Shown here in pieces: positions 36,447 through 45,617 of a DNA stretch of 64,000 nucleotides (its first letter is position 1; every line of letters starts with the position of its first letter). The stretch comes from Alkalihalobacillus sp. BA299 (GTDB lineage Bacteria > Bacillota > Bacilli > Bacillales > Bacillaceae_F), in NCBI RefSeq assembly GCF_017745675.1, contig NZ_JAFLJM010000003.1, forward strand, positions 124,001-188,000, given 5' to 3'. The notes under the pieces were generated by a model, which worked only from the letters and a program-made list of their open reading frames with translations, did not search any database and had not been told where the DNA came from. Made by a program: the position numbers and the translations under genes.

Positions 36447-37106
36447 TTAATCGTTTAAATCGTAACGTTTTCCTTTAATTAAATAAATAATATGTTCCGA
36501 TATATTCGTACAATGATCAGCAGTTCTTTCTAAATAACGACAGACAAACGCAAGTTGTGTAATTTGTCCAATTGAATCGGGATTTTTACTCATCAATATT
36601 AATAACTCTTGAACCGTTTTCCCATACATCTTATCAACCTGGTCATCAATTTCGGCCAAATCTGTTGCTAACGTAATATCTTCCTTATAATAAGCCTGTA
36701 ATGAACTTGATAGCATACCTTGAGTAAGTCTTGCCATTTCAGGAATATCAACAAGAGGCTTAATAAAAGGCTTATCTCCTACTCTAATGGTTGATTTAGC
36801 AATGTTTACCGCATAATCAGCAATTCTTTCTACATCATTGGATATCTTTAAAGCTACAATTATCCTTCTTAAATCCGATGCCACTGGTGACTGCTTTGCA
36901 ATCATTAAGATACCTTTGTCATTAATTTCTTCTTCTAGTTGATTAATTTTATAATCTTTATCTATGACTTCAAGTGCCAAATCAGTATTTTGTTCTTTTA
37001 AAGCAATAATCGATTTATTTAAAGCATCTTCTGCCAACTTACCCATTTTCAAAAGTAGATCTTTTAATTCTTTTAATTCAGTATCAAAATTTGCTCGAAT
37101 AGCCAC
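36447..37106 (-). CDS. phoU: Phosphate transport regulator PhoU, copy 1
   Basis: 219 residues made of two three-helix PhoU repeats with the metal-cluster motifs DVERIADYAVNIAK and YLERTADHCTNISEH. It modulates Pst activity and PhoR signalling. It starts 20 bases after the stop of a pstB gene and ends the pst cluster. A second phoU lies upstream of pstS at 42723-43376; the two are clearly related but diverged. Confidence 0.93.
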   Translation of the reverse strand: MAIRANFDTELKELKDLLLKMGKLAEDALNKSIIALKEQNTDLALEVIDKDYKINQLEEEINDKGILMIAKQSPVASDLRRIIVALKISNDVERIADYAVNIAKSTIRVGDKPFIKPLVDIPEMARLTQGMLSSSLQAYYKEDITLATDLAEIDDQVDKMYGKTVQELLILMSKNPDSIGQITQLAFVCRYLERTADHCTNISEHIIYLIKGKRYDLND

Positions 37107-37126
37107 TTAAATTACCCCTTCCCTTA

Positions 37127-37942
37127 TTACCCAAAACGACCGGTTATATAATCTTCTGTACGTTTATCTTTTGGAGTTGAAAACAAATCATTTGTATTTG
37201 TATACTCGACCAACTCCCCATTTAAAAAAAATGCAGTCTTATCAGATATACGCGCTGCTTGTTGCATATTGTGTGTAACGATTGAAATACTAAAATCATT
37301 TTTTAATTCCTGCACGAGCTCTTCTACTTTTAAAGTTGAAATAGGATCTAATGCAGATGTAGGTTCATCCATTAAAATAACATCAGGTTCAATCGCTAAA
37401 CATCGAGCAATACAAATTCTTTGCTGCTGCCCACCAGAAAGGCCGTAAGCATTTTCATGTAGGCGATCCTTTACTTCTTCCCATATTGCAGCCCCGAGTA
37501 AACTTTTTTCAACAATTTCATCTAAAAGTTTCTTTTCTCTTATGCCGTGTATTCGAGGGCCGTAAACAATGTTTTCGTAAATGGACTTAGGAAATGGATT
37601 TGGCTTCTGGAAAACCATCCCCACTTTTGTTCTCAAATTTTCTACACGAAATTTAGGGTCAAAAATACTTCGATCTCTGTATAGTATATCACCTGCTATT
37701 CTAACGGTTGGAACCATTTCCACCATCCGATTCATGGTTTTAATGAATGTTGATTTCCCACAACCCGAAGGACCTATGATAGCAGTAACGTTTTTTTCGG
37801 GAATAGTAAAATTAATATTTTTTAAGGCATGATCGTGACCATACCATAAGTTTAGGTTTTTAATATCAAAAACATGATTTTCTTCCTGTCGCTTCTCAAC
37901 TTTTTTATTTCCTTCTTTATCATCTGATACTGCAGTTGTCAA
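37127..37942 (-). CDS. pstB: Phosphate ABC transporter ATPase PstB, copy 1
   Basis: ATP-binding subunit of the PstSCAB importer. 271 residues: Walker [10 protein letters not shown], signature LSGGQQQR, Walker [14 protein letters not shown] and H-loop [14 protein letters not shown] at 37942 is preferred over TTG at 37948 because AAGGGG lies 9 bases upstream of it. N-terminal 25 residues are a low-complexity charged extension. It is separated from the main pstSCAB operon by a small opposite gene, and probably has its own promoter. A close paralogue is at 38459-39295. Confidence 0.93.
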   Translation of the reverse strand: MTTAVSDDKEGNKKVEKRQEENHVFDIKNLNLWYGHDHALKNINFTIPEKNVTAIIGPSGCGKSTFIKTMNRMVEMVPTVRIAGDILYRDRSIFDPKFRVENLRTKVGMVFQKPNPFPKSIYENIVYGPRIHGIREKKLLDEIVEKSLLGAAIWEEVKDRLHENAYGLSGGQQQRICIARCLAIEPDVILMDEPTSALDPISTLKVEELVQELKNDFSISIVTHNMQQAARISDKTAFFLNGELVEYTNTNDLFSTPKDKRTEDYITGRFG

Positions 37943-38172
37943 AATCAAACACCCCTTAAATGTGATGTCATAATAAAATCTCTTTAGTAACCGAAAATTA
38001 ATCAGGGTACACTACCAAAAATATATTCTCTTTTAATATTCCAAAACAATATAAAAATAAACGATCATATGAATTATGTTTTAAATTAGTTGGTTATAGT
38101 TAATTAGAATAAATATTAAAATTTGTGAAATAATAAATATGGTAAAACCTTTAAAAAAGGAGTTAAAAATTA

Positions 38173-38361
38173 ATGAAAAATAAAAAGAGTTATGAAGAAA
38201 ATTCCACTTCAACAACTGAAGCCAATCAAAAAATTCAAGAGAAATTTTATTCAGACGAAACTGACGATATCACTCATTTAGGTTTTTTTATTAATAGTGT
38301 AGATCATGACAAAAGACGGGAAGAACAAAGTTTCTTAAATGACGAATCTCAAAAAAACTAA
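38173..38361 (+). CDS. Small hydrophilic protein between the two pstB genes
   Basis: 62 residues, highly charged, starting MKNKKSYEENSTSTTEANQK, with a more conserved-looking core DDITHLGFFINSVDH. AAGGAG lies 11 bases before the ATG and a strong bidirectional terminator follows. It is transcribed against the pst genes. No family recognised, no membrane segment. Its position suggests that it entered, or arose, when pstB was duplicated. Confidence 0.5.
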   Translation: MKNKKSYEENSTSTTEANQKIQEKFYSDETDDITHLGFFINSVDHDKRREEQSFLNDESQKN

Positions 38362-38375
38362 ATTTCTAATAAATA

Positions 38376-38416
38376 TATGAACACACCTTCCAGGTAAAAT
38401 GAAAGGTGTGTTTATG
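38376..38416. terminator. Bidirectional terminator between pstB copy 2 and the small gene
   Basis: Perfect 10-bp stem AACACACCTT/AAGGTGTGTT with a 13-base loop. It would end pstSCAB(copy 2) leftward and the 62-residue gene rightward. Confidence 0.7.
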
Positions 38417-38458
38417 CTATGACTATCATCCCTTCGCCATAGCGAATTACTGAATTTA

Positions 38459-39295
38459 TTACCCAAAGCGCCCAGTAATATAGTCCTCTGTCCTCTTATC
38501 AGAAGGGTTTGAGAATATTTTATCCGTATGGTCATATTCTACTACTTCTCCATTTAAAAAGAACGCTGTTTTATCTGAGATACGTGCAGCTTGTTGCATG
38601 TTATGGGTTACGATAATAATGGAGTACTCCTTTTTTAATTCATGGATTAACTCCTCTACCTTTAATGTTGATTTAGGGTCTAAAGCTGAAGTCGGCTCAT
38701 CCATTAAAATTACATCAGGCTCAATAGCTAAACAACGGGCAATACATAGACGTTGTTGCTGTCCTCCAGACAATCCATATGCATTTTCACTAAGACGGTC
38801 TTTTACTTCATCCCAAATCGCAGCTCCACGAAGACTGCGTTCAACAATTTCATCAAGTACTTTTTTATTTCGAATTCCATGAATTCTTGGTCCATATGCA
38901 ACATTGTCATAAATAGATTTTGGAAACGGATTCGGCTTCTGAAACACCATACCAACACGCGTTCTTAAATCTTCTACTTTAAAAGACTTATCCAAAATGT
39001 TTTGACCACGGTAAGTTATATCTCCAGATATACGTACGATCGGAACTAATTGAACCATTCGGTTTAATGTTTTTATATAAGTTGATTTTCCACATCCTGA
39101 AGGACCAATAATTGCAGTAACCTCTTTTTCATATACAGAAAGATTTATATTCTTTAATGCATGATCCTTTCCATACCAAAGATTCAAATCCTTTGTATCA
39201 TAAACGACCTGTTTATTAACTTGTAAGTTTTCTGAAGAACTTTCTTGTGAAGTTAAATCAACATTCTTTTTTTCCTTTAAAGATAACAGTCCCAT
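38459..39295 (-). CDS. pstB: Phosphate ABC transporter ATPase PstB, copy 2
   Basis: 278 residues with Walker [14 protein letters not shown], signature [10 protein letters not shown], Walker [14 protein letters not shown] and the same C-terminal EDYITGRFG as copy 1. It follows pstA directly and is therefore the operon-encoded ATPase. Overall the two copies are very similar, so a tandem duplication is likely. ATG with AGGGGG upstream. Confidence 0.94.
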   Translation of the reverse strand: MGLLSLKEKKNVDLTSQESSSENLQVNKQVVYDTKDLNLWYGKDHALKNINLSVYEKEVTAIIGPSGCGKSTYIKTLNRMVQLVPIVRISGDITYRGQNILDKSFKVEDLRTRVGMVFQKPNPFPKSIYDNVAYGPRIHGIRNKKVLDEIVERSLRGAAIWDEVKDRLSENAYGLSGGQQQRLCIARCLAIEPDVILMDEPTSALDPKSTLKVEELIHELKKEYSIIIVTHNMQQAARISDKTAFFLNGEVVEYDHTDKIFSNPSDKRTEDYITGRFG

Positions 39296-39351
39296 TGTTT
39301 TACCCCCTAAATAGATCAGTTTAAATGCCCTTTAGATTACCCCTAAATAGA

Positions 39352-40236
39352 TCAATATCTTCTTTGAAATTTATTTCTTATAATCACAGCGATTGAATTC
39401 AAGAAAAATAAAACTAATAACAAAACAACAATCGTCGCTGCAGCTAAATTCGCATATTCGGCTACAAGCGCAGAATCAATTGTCCAATAATAAATTTGCA
39501 TCGGTAAGACTGTAAATTTATCCATAATATTTCCTGGAAAAGGAATTAACAAAGCTGGAATTCCTATGACAATAAGTGGTGCCGTTTCTCCAATCGCACG
39601 GGAAAGCGACAAAATTGCTCCAGTGAGTATACCTGGCAAAGCAGCAGGTAAAACAATATTTTTTATCGTCTGCCACTTTGTAGCTCCCATTCCATAAGAT
39701 GCTTCACTTAAATAACTTGGTACCGCACGTATCGCTTCTTGACTCGCAACAACAACGATCGGCAGAACTAACAATGACATTGTTAATCCCCCAGCTAATA
39801 CAACATTTCCAAGATCTAGAGCTCTAACAAAAACAGTAAGACCTAATATACCAAATACAATCGATGGAACACCAGCTAAATTGGAAATATTTGCTTGAAT
39901 AATTGTTTGGAGTCGCCCTTTTTTGGCATAACACTCTAAATAAATAGCAGTCCCAACACCTAAGAACATTGTTACAGGTGCAACAACTAACATTAACCAT
40001 AGTGTTCCAAGTACAGCGCCCATAATTCCAGCTTTATCAGCATTAGTGGATAATTTACCAGTAATAAAATTCAAATCAATCCATGAAATCCCTTGAGATA
40101 GCACTCTAAATATCAATACAGCTAAAACGACTAATCCAAATGCTGTCGAAAGAAAGAATAGCATTTTTGCAAAGTTATTCGTAACTAGCCGTGTATTCAT
40201 TTTCTTTTGCACTTGGGTAACATCAACATATTTCAT
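39352..40236 (-). CDS. pstA: Phosphate ABC transporter permease PstA
   Basis: 294-residue inner-membrane permease with six helices and the EAA-like loop SEASYGMGATKWQTIKNIVLP (about residues 175-195) that docks on PstB. It starts 2 bases after pstC, typical of the tightly coupled PstC-PstA pair. ATG with GGGAGG upstream. Confidence 0.94.
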   Translation of the reverse strand: MKYVDVTQVQKKMNTRLVTNNFAKMLFFLSTAFGLVVLAVLIFRVLSQGISWIDLNFITGKLSTNADKAGIMGAVLGTLWLMLVVAPVTMFLGVGTAIYLECYAKKGRLQTIIQANISNLAGVPSIVFGILGLTVFVRALDLGNVVLAGGLTMSLLVLPIVVVASQEAIRAVPSYLSEASYGMGATKWQTIKNIVLPAALPGILTGAILSLSRAIGETAPLIVIGIPALLIPFPGNIMDKFTVLPMQIYYWTIDSALVAEYANLAAATIVVLLLVLFFLNSIAVIIRNKFQRRY

Positions 40237-40238
40237 AA

Positions 40239-41195
40239 TTAATATTCCTCCCTAAATCTACGAGAGATATATCTGGCAATCAAATTCATAATAAATGTAA
40301 ATATAAATAAAGTCATGGCTACAGCATATAAACTGTAATATATAGTAGAACCAGCAGGCGCATCCCCGCCAGTTACTTCAACAATATATGCAGTCATCGT
40401 TTGCATAGATTGTGTAATGTCAAAGGTAAAGTTCTTTGAACTTCCACTAGCAATTGTTACAATCATTGTCTCACCAATTGCTCGCGAGATCCCAAGAACA
40501 AATGAAGCAATGATACCAGAAATGGCAGCAGGAATTACTACTTTCCCTGTAACCTCAAGTCTAGTCGACCCTAAGGCTAAAGCTCCTTCTCTCATTGCAT
40601 TAGGTACAGAGCTCATCGCATCTTCTGATAATGATGCTACCATTGGAATAATCATGATTCCCATAACAATACCTGGGCTTAGGATATTCGTAGGTTCAAG
40701 ACCAGGTATAAATTCTCTTAATATTGGCGTTACAAATGTAAATGCAAAAAATCCATAAACAATAGTCGGTATTCCCGCTAAAATCTCTAATAAAGGCTTT
40801 AATGTTCTTCTAACCTTATCTGATGCATATTCACTTAAATAAATTGCTGTCATTAAACCAATTGGAATTGCAACAAACATTGCAATAACAGATGAAATAA
40901 TCGTTCCTGTTAATAATGGCAAAACACCAAACTGTGGGTTTTGACTTAATGGCTTTAGTACGGTTCCGGTAAAAAATTCTACGAAAGGAACTCGTTTAAA
41001 AAATTCAACAGTTTCAGTCAATAATGTAAAAACTATTCCTATTGTTGTAAGTATTGATATGATTGCAATTAATAAGAGAAAATTGGGCATGACCTTTTCT
41101 GTGATATTAGCTAAGTTCCTTGTATTTTTATTTTTCTCTATTATTTCTCTTACACTAACAGCTTTCCCCTTTTTTTCAGCGCTGTTTGTTTCCAT
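40239..41195 (-). CDS. pstC: Phosphate ABC transporter permease PstC
   Basis: 318 residues with six membrane helices after a cytosolic N-terminal tail; the cytosolic loop MREGALALGSTRLEVTGKV contacts the ATPase. The ATG at 41195 has GGAAGGGG 9 bases upstream; an in-frame GTG 12 bases earlier would overlap that site. Separated from pstS by a hairpin that may protect pstS mRNA or lower downstream expression. Confidence 0.93.
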   Translation of the reverse strand: METNSAEKKGKAVSVREIIEKNKNTRNLANITEKVMPNFLLLIAIISILTTIGIVFTLLTETVEFFKRVPFVEFFTGTVLKPLSQNPQFGVLPLLTGTIISSVIAMFVAIPIGLMTAIYLSEYASDKVRRTLKPLLEILAGIPTIVYGFFAFTFVTPILREFIPGLEPTNILSPGIVMGIMIIPMVASLSEDAMSSVPNAMREGALALGSTRLEVTGKVVIPAAISGIIASFVLGISRAIGETMIVTIASGSSKNFTFDITQSMQTMTAYIVEVTGGDAPAGSTIYYSLYAVAMTLFIFTFIMNLIARYISRRFREEY

Positions 41196-41238
41196 TTTAT
41201 GGAGCACCCCTTCCAGCCCTATAGCTTTTACATGGTAA

Positions 41239-41270
41239 TAAGATGAGAACTGACAACAGCTCTCATCTTA
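41239..41270 (-). other. Hairpin between pstS and pstC
   Basis: Perfect 10-bp stem TAAGATGAGA/TCTCATCTTA, loop 12, without a proper T-run. It sits 15 bases after pstS and is more likely an mRNA-stability or attenuation element than a full terminator, allowing excess PstS over permease. Confidence 0.6.
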
Positions 41271-41284
41271 TCCACTTTATAATT

Positions 41285-42289
41285 TTATTTTAATCCTTCT
41301 AAAAACTCAACATATTCTTGAACTTCTGCTTCTGGAATTGGTGCAAATCCAGTTGGTCCAGCAAATTCATTAATATTATTTACAACGAATTTGGCATAAT
41401 CTAATACTTGCGGCTTTTCTTTTGCCATATTAACATTTAAATATGTGAAAACTGGACGAGTGAATGGAGCGTAGTCACCATCTTCTGCAATTGTATCAAG
41501 TGAAGGTTCAACTGGTCCGTTACCAAAATCAACTTTTACAGCATTTAGTTTATCTTGATTATTCACAAAATAACCAAAACCAAAGAATGCAATACCATTT
41601 ACATCTTCTGATACTAAATTAACAAGCGTAGAATATTCTTGTTGAAGATTAATTCCTTCGACTAAATCTTGCTCTTCAAGAATGTTCTCATAGAAGAATT
41701 CATATGTTCCATGGTTTTCGTTTGGTCCATATGTGCTAATTTCTACATCTGGGAAGTCTGGGTTAATGTCTGACCATTTTTTAATCCCACCGTCAGCACG
41801 GAAGATATTGATTACATCTTCTTGTGTAAGTTCAGTTGCCCAATCATTTTCTGGGTTAATAACGAAAGTTAAACCATCTAAAGCTACTTTGAATTCCTTT
41901 ACCTCAATTCCAAGTTCTTCTGCAGCTGCTGCTTCTTCTTCTTTTATCGCACGTGAAGCATCATTAAAATCAGTACCGTCTTCTACTAAAAACTTTTTGA
42001 AACCAGCACTTGATCCAGCGCGACTTACTTCAACTGATACGTTTTGTTGCTCGTTAGTCATATATTCTTCTGCTAATGCAGCCATTAAAGGATAAACTGT
42101 ACCAGAACCATCAATTACAACACTACCTTCTAACTCTGCTGCTTCTTCAGTATTTTCTTCATTCTCTGCAGGAGCTTCAGCACCTGTATTTTCTTCTGGA
42201 GTAGGTTCCTCTGTACCAGCTCCACATGCTGCAACAACAACCATAAGTGCAGCCATTACTAGAAACATGAAATACTTTTTCAAACTCAT
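41285..42289 (-). CDS. pstS: Phosphate-binding lipoprotein PstS
   Basis: 334 residues. Lipoprotein signal peptide with lipobox VVAAC (Cys about 22), an acidic Glu/Pro-rich linker (about 25-50), then a type II periplasmic-binding fold. Phosphate-contact segments GSGTVYPL and SRAGSSAGFKKFL are present. ATG at 42289 has GGGAGG upstream; a longer frame lacks one. The high content of Glu in the linker is common in alkaliphile lipoproteins. Preceded by two PhoP hexamers. Confidence 0.95.
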   Translation of the reverse strand: MSLKKYFMFLVMAALMVVVAACGAGTEEPTPEENTGAEAPAENEENTEEAAELEGSVVIDGSGTVYPLMAALAEEYMTNEQQNVSVEVSRAGSSAGFKKFLVEDGTDFNDASRAIKEEEAAAAEELGIEVKEFKVALDGLTFVINPENDWATELTQEDVINIFRADGGIKKWSDINPDFPDVEISTYGPNENHGTYEFFYENILEEQDLVEGINLQQEYSTLVNLVSEDVNGIAFFGFGYFVNNQDKLNAVKVDFGNGPVEPSLDTIAEDGDYAPFTRPVFTYLNVNMAKEKPQVLDYAKFVVNNINEFAGPTGFAPIPEAEVQEYVEFLEGLK

Positions 42290-42391
42290 TGAATTGTCCT
42301 CCCTTTTCTCTAGGAAAAATTTATTGGTAAAGGTCTCTCTCCTCCACATTTCAAAGTATAGTGGCCCAATATTAAGCTTGTTTAGTTATAA

Positions 42392-42408
42392 TGTAAAGGT
42401 TTTGTAAA
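42392..42408 (-). promoter_or_regulatory. Pho box upstream of pstS
   Basis: On the minus strand TTTACA-AAACC-TTTACA: two exact PhoP hexamers with an 11-base period, immediately followed by TTATAAC, a possible -10. It lies about 105 bases before pstS, as in PhoP-activated promoters of Bacillus. B. subtilis PhoP normally uses four hexamers; the other two are not obvious here. Confidence 0.65.
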
Positions 42409-42583
42409 GTTGTCGAAAAAAAGTATATTTTGTTATCTTATCAACCATAAAATTTAAGTTTAGCTCACCCCTATTTTCTATTTCTTTTACCTCTCTAAAT
42501 CATCAATTAGAATTGCTCAAAAAGATGGTGAATATCATTTTTCTTATTTTGTATTATTGTTAACGTTAATATGTACAAGCAAC

Positions 42584-42624
42584 AAAAAAAGGATCAGGAT
42601 ATATTATTGTACCTTCCTGATCCT
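42584..42624 (-). terminator. Terminator of the upstream phoU gene
   Basis: Perfect 10-bp stem AGGATCAGGA/TCCTGATCCT with a 15-base loop; T7 follows on the minus strand. It isolates the second phoU from pstS. The remainder of 42290-42722 contains the pstS control region and no gene. Confidence 0.88.
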
Positions 42625-42722
42625 ACCTTTTATTTTAATTGGTGTTTAAATTCTTAAAGGAACAAATAAAAGTTTTCACTCTTTTTACAAGCCGTGATTA
42701 TCTAAAATTTTTTGGTTTTCGT

Positions 42723-43376
42723 CTAATTTAAGTCAAAATATTGACCATTGACTTCATAAACAATGCATTCTGCAAGGTTTGTTGCATAATCAGCTATTCT
42801 TTCGATATATCTACCAATAAATGCAAGATTTGTTATTATTTTGACTCTTTTGTTACTGGTTTCTATTTTAAATAATTTTTGAATAAATTCACCATACATT
42901 TGATCGACTTGATCATCAAGTGAAGCAATCTTTTGTGCTTTTAAGACATCGCTATGATAATAAGCAGCTAATGCACTTGACAACATTTCGGTTGCTTTCT
43001 TTGAAATTTCTAGCAATTGTTTACGGTATATATCCAATTCAGATGGTTCAACACGTTTACCAATTTTCGCTATGTCTACAGCTAAATCACCAATTCTCTC
43101 TAGGTCACTAGAGATTTTTAGAGCCACGATTAATTTTCGTAAATCTGAGGCTACGGGTTGTTGTTTAGCGATAAGTAACGTAACCGTTTCATTAATCCTT
43201 AACTCAAATTGATTAATTTTACGATCATTTTTAATAACTGCATTCATTTCATTATGATCATTATCTCTAAAAGCATCTAGGGATTGTTGAAGTGCCATTT
43301 CAACAACTTGACCCATCTCTAAAATTTTAGCCTTTATTTGTTTGAGTTCTATCTCAAAACTTTCTCGTGCTGACAT
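42723..43376 (-). CDS. PhoU-like phosphate regulator, copy 2
   Basis: 217 residues with two PhoU repeats and motifs DLERIGDLAVDIAK and YIERIADYATNLAE. It is transcribed separately, with its own terminator, in front of pstS. Similar in size to copy 1 but with different surface sequence, so the two may have divided roles in controlling Pst and PhoPR. The start ATG at 43376 follows AAGTGAGG. Confidence 0.9.
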   Translation of the reverse strand: MSARESFEIELKQIKAKILEMGQVVEMALQQSLDAFRDNDHNEMNAVIKNDRKINQFELRINETVTLLIAKQQPVASDLRKLIVALKISSDLERIGDLAVDIAKIGKRVEPSELDIYRKQLLEISKKATEMLSSALAAYYHSDVLKAQKIASLDDQVDQMYGEFIQKLFKIETSNKRVKIITNLAFIGRYIERIADYATNLAECIVYEVNGQYFDLN

Positions 43377-43596
43377 TTACCTCACTTCACTTTCTTATCC
43401 ATAATGCCCAGTAAGATCTGTTCGTTTTTCAAAGATAGTTATCTTATATCTATTTTATCTTATTCTAGCAAACGACTTCTTAAGAATAAAGGTATCTTTT
43501 AAAAAAGTGCTCATATTACTTTTACAGATTTATCACACTATTCTACTTAATCTGATTTACATTTTGTAAAATAGAGCATTCCATGGTTATCGTTGC

Positions 43597-44331
43597 TTAT
43601 TTTTCGAAAGTCCATCCTGTTTTTGCAAGTTCAGTTTGACCATCGTAATATGACATGACTTGTTTGGTAAGCTCGTTATGATCACCAAAATGAGGCAAAT
43701 GAGTAAGTAGTAGCTGTTTCGCATTTGCGTTTTTCGCCAGGATGCCCACATCTCTGCTATTCATATGCCCAGCGGCTGTAGGGTCTTGATGTTCATAAAA
43801 AGTACATTCCGCAATGAGCAGGTCGGAATCAAGTGCAAATTGATGCAACTCTTGGAAATAACTTGTATCCGCTGTATACACAATCGTCGTGTTTCCATCT
43901 GTAATCTTCATCGCAAAACATGGTTCAGGATGCTTCGTCTGTAAAAATGATATTGAAAAAGGACCGACATTTAATACTTTCGCTGGATTGTATGGAATCG
44001 CTGTAACATGAGGTTCATACGAAAGTAAATTGTATTTTTCTTTATTATGTAAATGACCATAAGCAATTAATTTCTTCTCCTCACCTTTCCATGCATTATG
44101 GACTAAACGTGCATATTGAAGTACTCCAATATCAGAAAAATGGTCATGATGATAATGAGACACGATTAAAGCATCCAGCTGATCAAGGGGACAATACTTT
44201 TGTAAATGACTCACTACCCCACTTCCACAATCAATCAATAAACGAAACCCATCTTTTTCGAGTAAATACCCGCTCGAAGCTTCTCCTGCTTCAGGGTATC
44301 CATGCCAATAACCAACTACAGTAAACTTCAT
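43597..44331 (-). CDS. YhfI-like metallo-beta-lactamase fold hydrolase
   Basis: 244 residues. The metal-binding motif SHYHHDHFSD (about residues 58-67), a TADTSYF segment near 150 and CTFYEHQD with a downstream HMNSRDVG define an RNase Z/YhfI-type MBL protein. No membrane segment. It starts 6 bases after the HepT-like gene stop, so it could be read together with the toxin-antitoxin pair, though it is probably an independent housekeeping gene. Substrate unknown. Confidence 0.82.
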   Translation of the reverse strand: MKFTVVGYWHGYPEAGEASSGYLLEKDGFRLLIDCGSGVVSHLQKYCPLDQLDALIVSHYHHDHFSDIGVLQYARLVHNAWKGEEKKLIAYGHLHNKEKYNLLSYEPHVTAIPYNPAKVLNVGPFSISFLQTKHPEPCFAMKITDGNTTIVYTADTSYFQELHQFALDSDLLIAECTFYEHQDPTAAGHMNSRDVGILAKNANAKQLLLTHLPHFGDHNELTKQVMSYYDGQTELAKTGWTFEK

Positions 44332-44337
44332 CCTACT

Positions 44338-44751
44338 TCACTCTCCTTTAGTTACTAGAACTGCTTGTGTATATTTTAGAAAATCAGTTAGATGATTTTT
44401 AAGGATACTTTCCAAAATATCTAAATTTAGTTTTTGATAATCATGAACAGCAATGTTTCTAAAGCCGACCATTGCTTTCATTTTGTCTGCTAATATTTTA
44501 TCAATTATTTTCTGTTCATACAGAACATCAAAAGCGTCTCTACTCGTTTGGGGAATACCGAGCTTTTTCATTGCTATCAAATGCATCGCTAAGTCAATGG
44601 ATGCTTCACATGCTCTTTGCAGATTAAGAATAATAGAATCTTGCTTAGTGTAATTTTTCAGATTCTCATTATTGTTGTCATACTCTTCATCGATCCTATT
44701 TAAGCACCGTTCAATAACGTTGATTTTATTTATCATTACATCATCATTCAT
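44338..44751 (-). CDS. hepT: HEPN-domain toxin, HepT family
   Basis: 137-residue all-helical HEPN protein (DUF86). The catalytic RNase motif RX4HXY is intact as RNIAVHDY (about residues 102-109). Partner of the upstream nucleotidyltransferase, with which it shares 8 bases (ATG at 44751, antitoxin TGA at 44744-44746). In characterised pairs MntA adds AMP to the tyrosine of this motif and silences the RNase. An in-frame GTG at 44763 is an alternative start. Confidence 0.88.
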   Translation of the reverse strand: MNDDVMINKINVIERCLNRIDEEYDNNNENLKNYTKQDSIILNLQRACEASIDLAMHLIAMKKLGIPQTSRDAFDVLYEQKIIDKILADKMKAMVGFRNIAVHDYQKLNLDILESILKNHLTDFLKYTQAVLVTKGE

Positions 44752-45163
44752 ACACTTTTCCACTCTCTTTAATTTGATCTAAAATCGGCTTTCGTTCTTC
44801 ATTTAACTTTGCATACATTTTTAATGTTAACATTTCAAATTCTTTTCGGTTTTTTTCGTTCGAGCAATAAATAATCTTTCCAAAGCCCACTATCTGAGCT
44901 TGAAATACAGTAGATGCTTGTTTGATATCAATTAAATCTACTTCTTTTTTAACAAGATCAGCTAAATGTTGAGCGAGCATAAAGTTCTCATAACTTGTTA
45001 ATGAACTGTTTGAGAAATAAGCAATATCAACGTCACTATCCTCTGTCATTGTTCCTTTAGCGTACGAACCAAATAGATAAATGAAAGCAGGTTTAAGACG
45101 AAGAACGAGTTCATCTACAATAATCTTTTCCATTTCCGCTAAAGACTTCAATTGATTGCTCAC
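44744..45163 (-). CDS. mntA: Minimal nucleotidyltransferase antitoxin, MntA family
   Basis: 139 residues. The nucleotidyltransferase motif GSX10DXD is present as GSYAKGTMTEDSDVD (about residues 32-46), with the third acidic residue in VDLIDI. The C-terminal about 40 residues are a charged helical tail. Gene order antitoxin then toxin, with overlap, is standard for MntA-HepT. ATG with GAGAGGTGAG upstream. Confidence 0.88.
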   Translation of the reverse strand: MSNQLKSLAEMEKIIVDELVLRLKPAFIYLFGSYAKGTMTEDSDVDIAYFSNSSLTSYENFMLAQHLADLVKKEVDLIDIKQASTVFQAQIVGFGKIIYCSNEKNRKEFEMLTLKMYAKLNEERKPILDQIKESGKVYE

Positions 45164-45230
45164 CTCTCATACTTCTATATTCATCATGTATAATTAATTC
45201 GTTCTCTATACATAAATTTCCTGCTTTTTC

Positions 45231-45274
45231 ATGGTGCCTAGCACCTTTAGTGGACTAAAGATGCCAGGCACCAT
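45231..45274. repeat. GGTGCC-type hairpin repeat
   Basis: TGGTGCCTAGCA pairs with TGCCAGGCACCA at 11 of 12 positions, with an inner CTTTAG/CTAAAG stem. The core is like the hairpin at 16311-16341. Similar palindromes with a GGTGCCTGGCACC core are known to be dispersed in Bacillaceae intergenic regions. Confidence 0.6.
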
Positions 45275-45311
45275 AAAAAAGCTCCTAAACTCATATGAGT
45301 TTAGGAGCTTT
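45275..45311 (-). terminator. Terminator of rplU-prp-rpmA
   Basis: Perfect 34-bp palindrome with arms AAAGCTCCTAAACTCAT, followed on the minus strand by T6. It overlaps nothing and lies 8 bases after the rpmA stop. Confidence 0.92.
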
Positions 45312-45318
45312 GGCAGCA

Positions 45319-45603
45319 TTATTGAGCTGCTGGGTATACACTTACTTGTTTGCGATCACGTCCAACGCGCTCGAATTTTACAACGCCGTCTACTTTCGCA
45401 AATAACGTGTCATCTCCACCTTTACCTACGTTTACACCTGGGTAAATGCGAGTTCCACGTTGACGTACTAGGATAGAACCACCTGTAACTTGCTGTCCGT
45501 CAGCACGTTTTGTACCTAGACGTTTAGAGATAGAGTCACGACCGTTCTTAGTACTACCTACCCCTTTTTTACTTGCAAAAAATTGAAGGTTCATTTTTAA
45601 CAT
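45319..45603 (-). CDS. rpmA: 50S ribosomal protein bL27
   Basis: 94 residues. The N-terminal extension MLKMNLQFF precedes [15 protein letters not shown]; in Firmicutes this extension is removed by Prp between Phe and Ala, which exposes the tail that reaches the peptidyl-transferase centre. ATG at 45603 has GGGGAGGTG upstream. The Prp protease gene is directly upstream. Confidence 0.97.
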   Translation of the reverse strand: MLKMNLQFFASKKGVGSTKNGRDSISKRLGTKRADGQQVTGGSILVRQRGTRIYPGVNVGKGGDDTLFAKVDGVVKFERVGRDRKQVSVYPAAQ

Positions 45604-45617
45604 TGAATTCACCTCCC

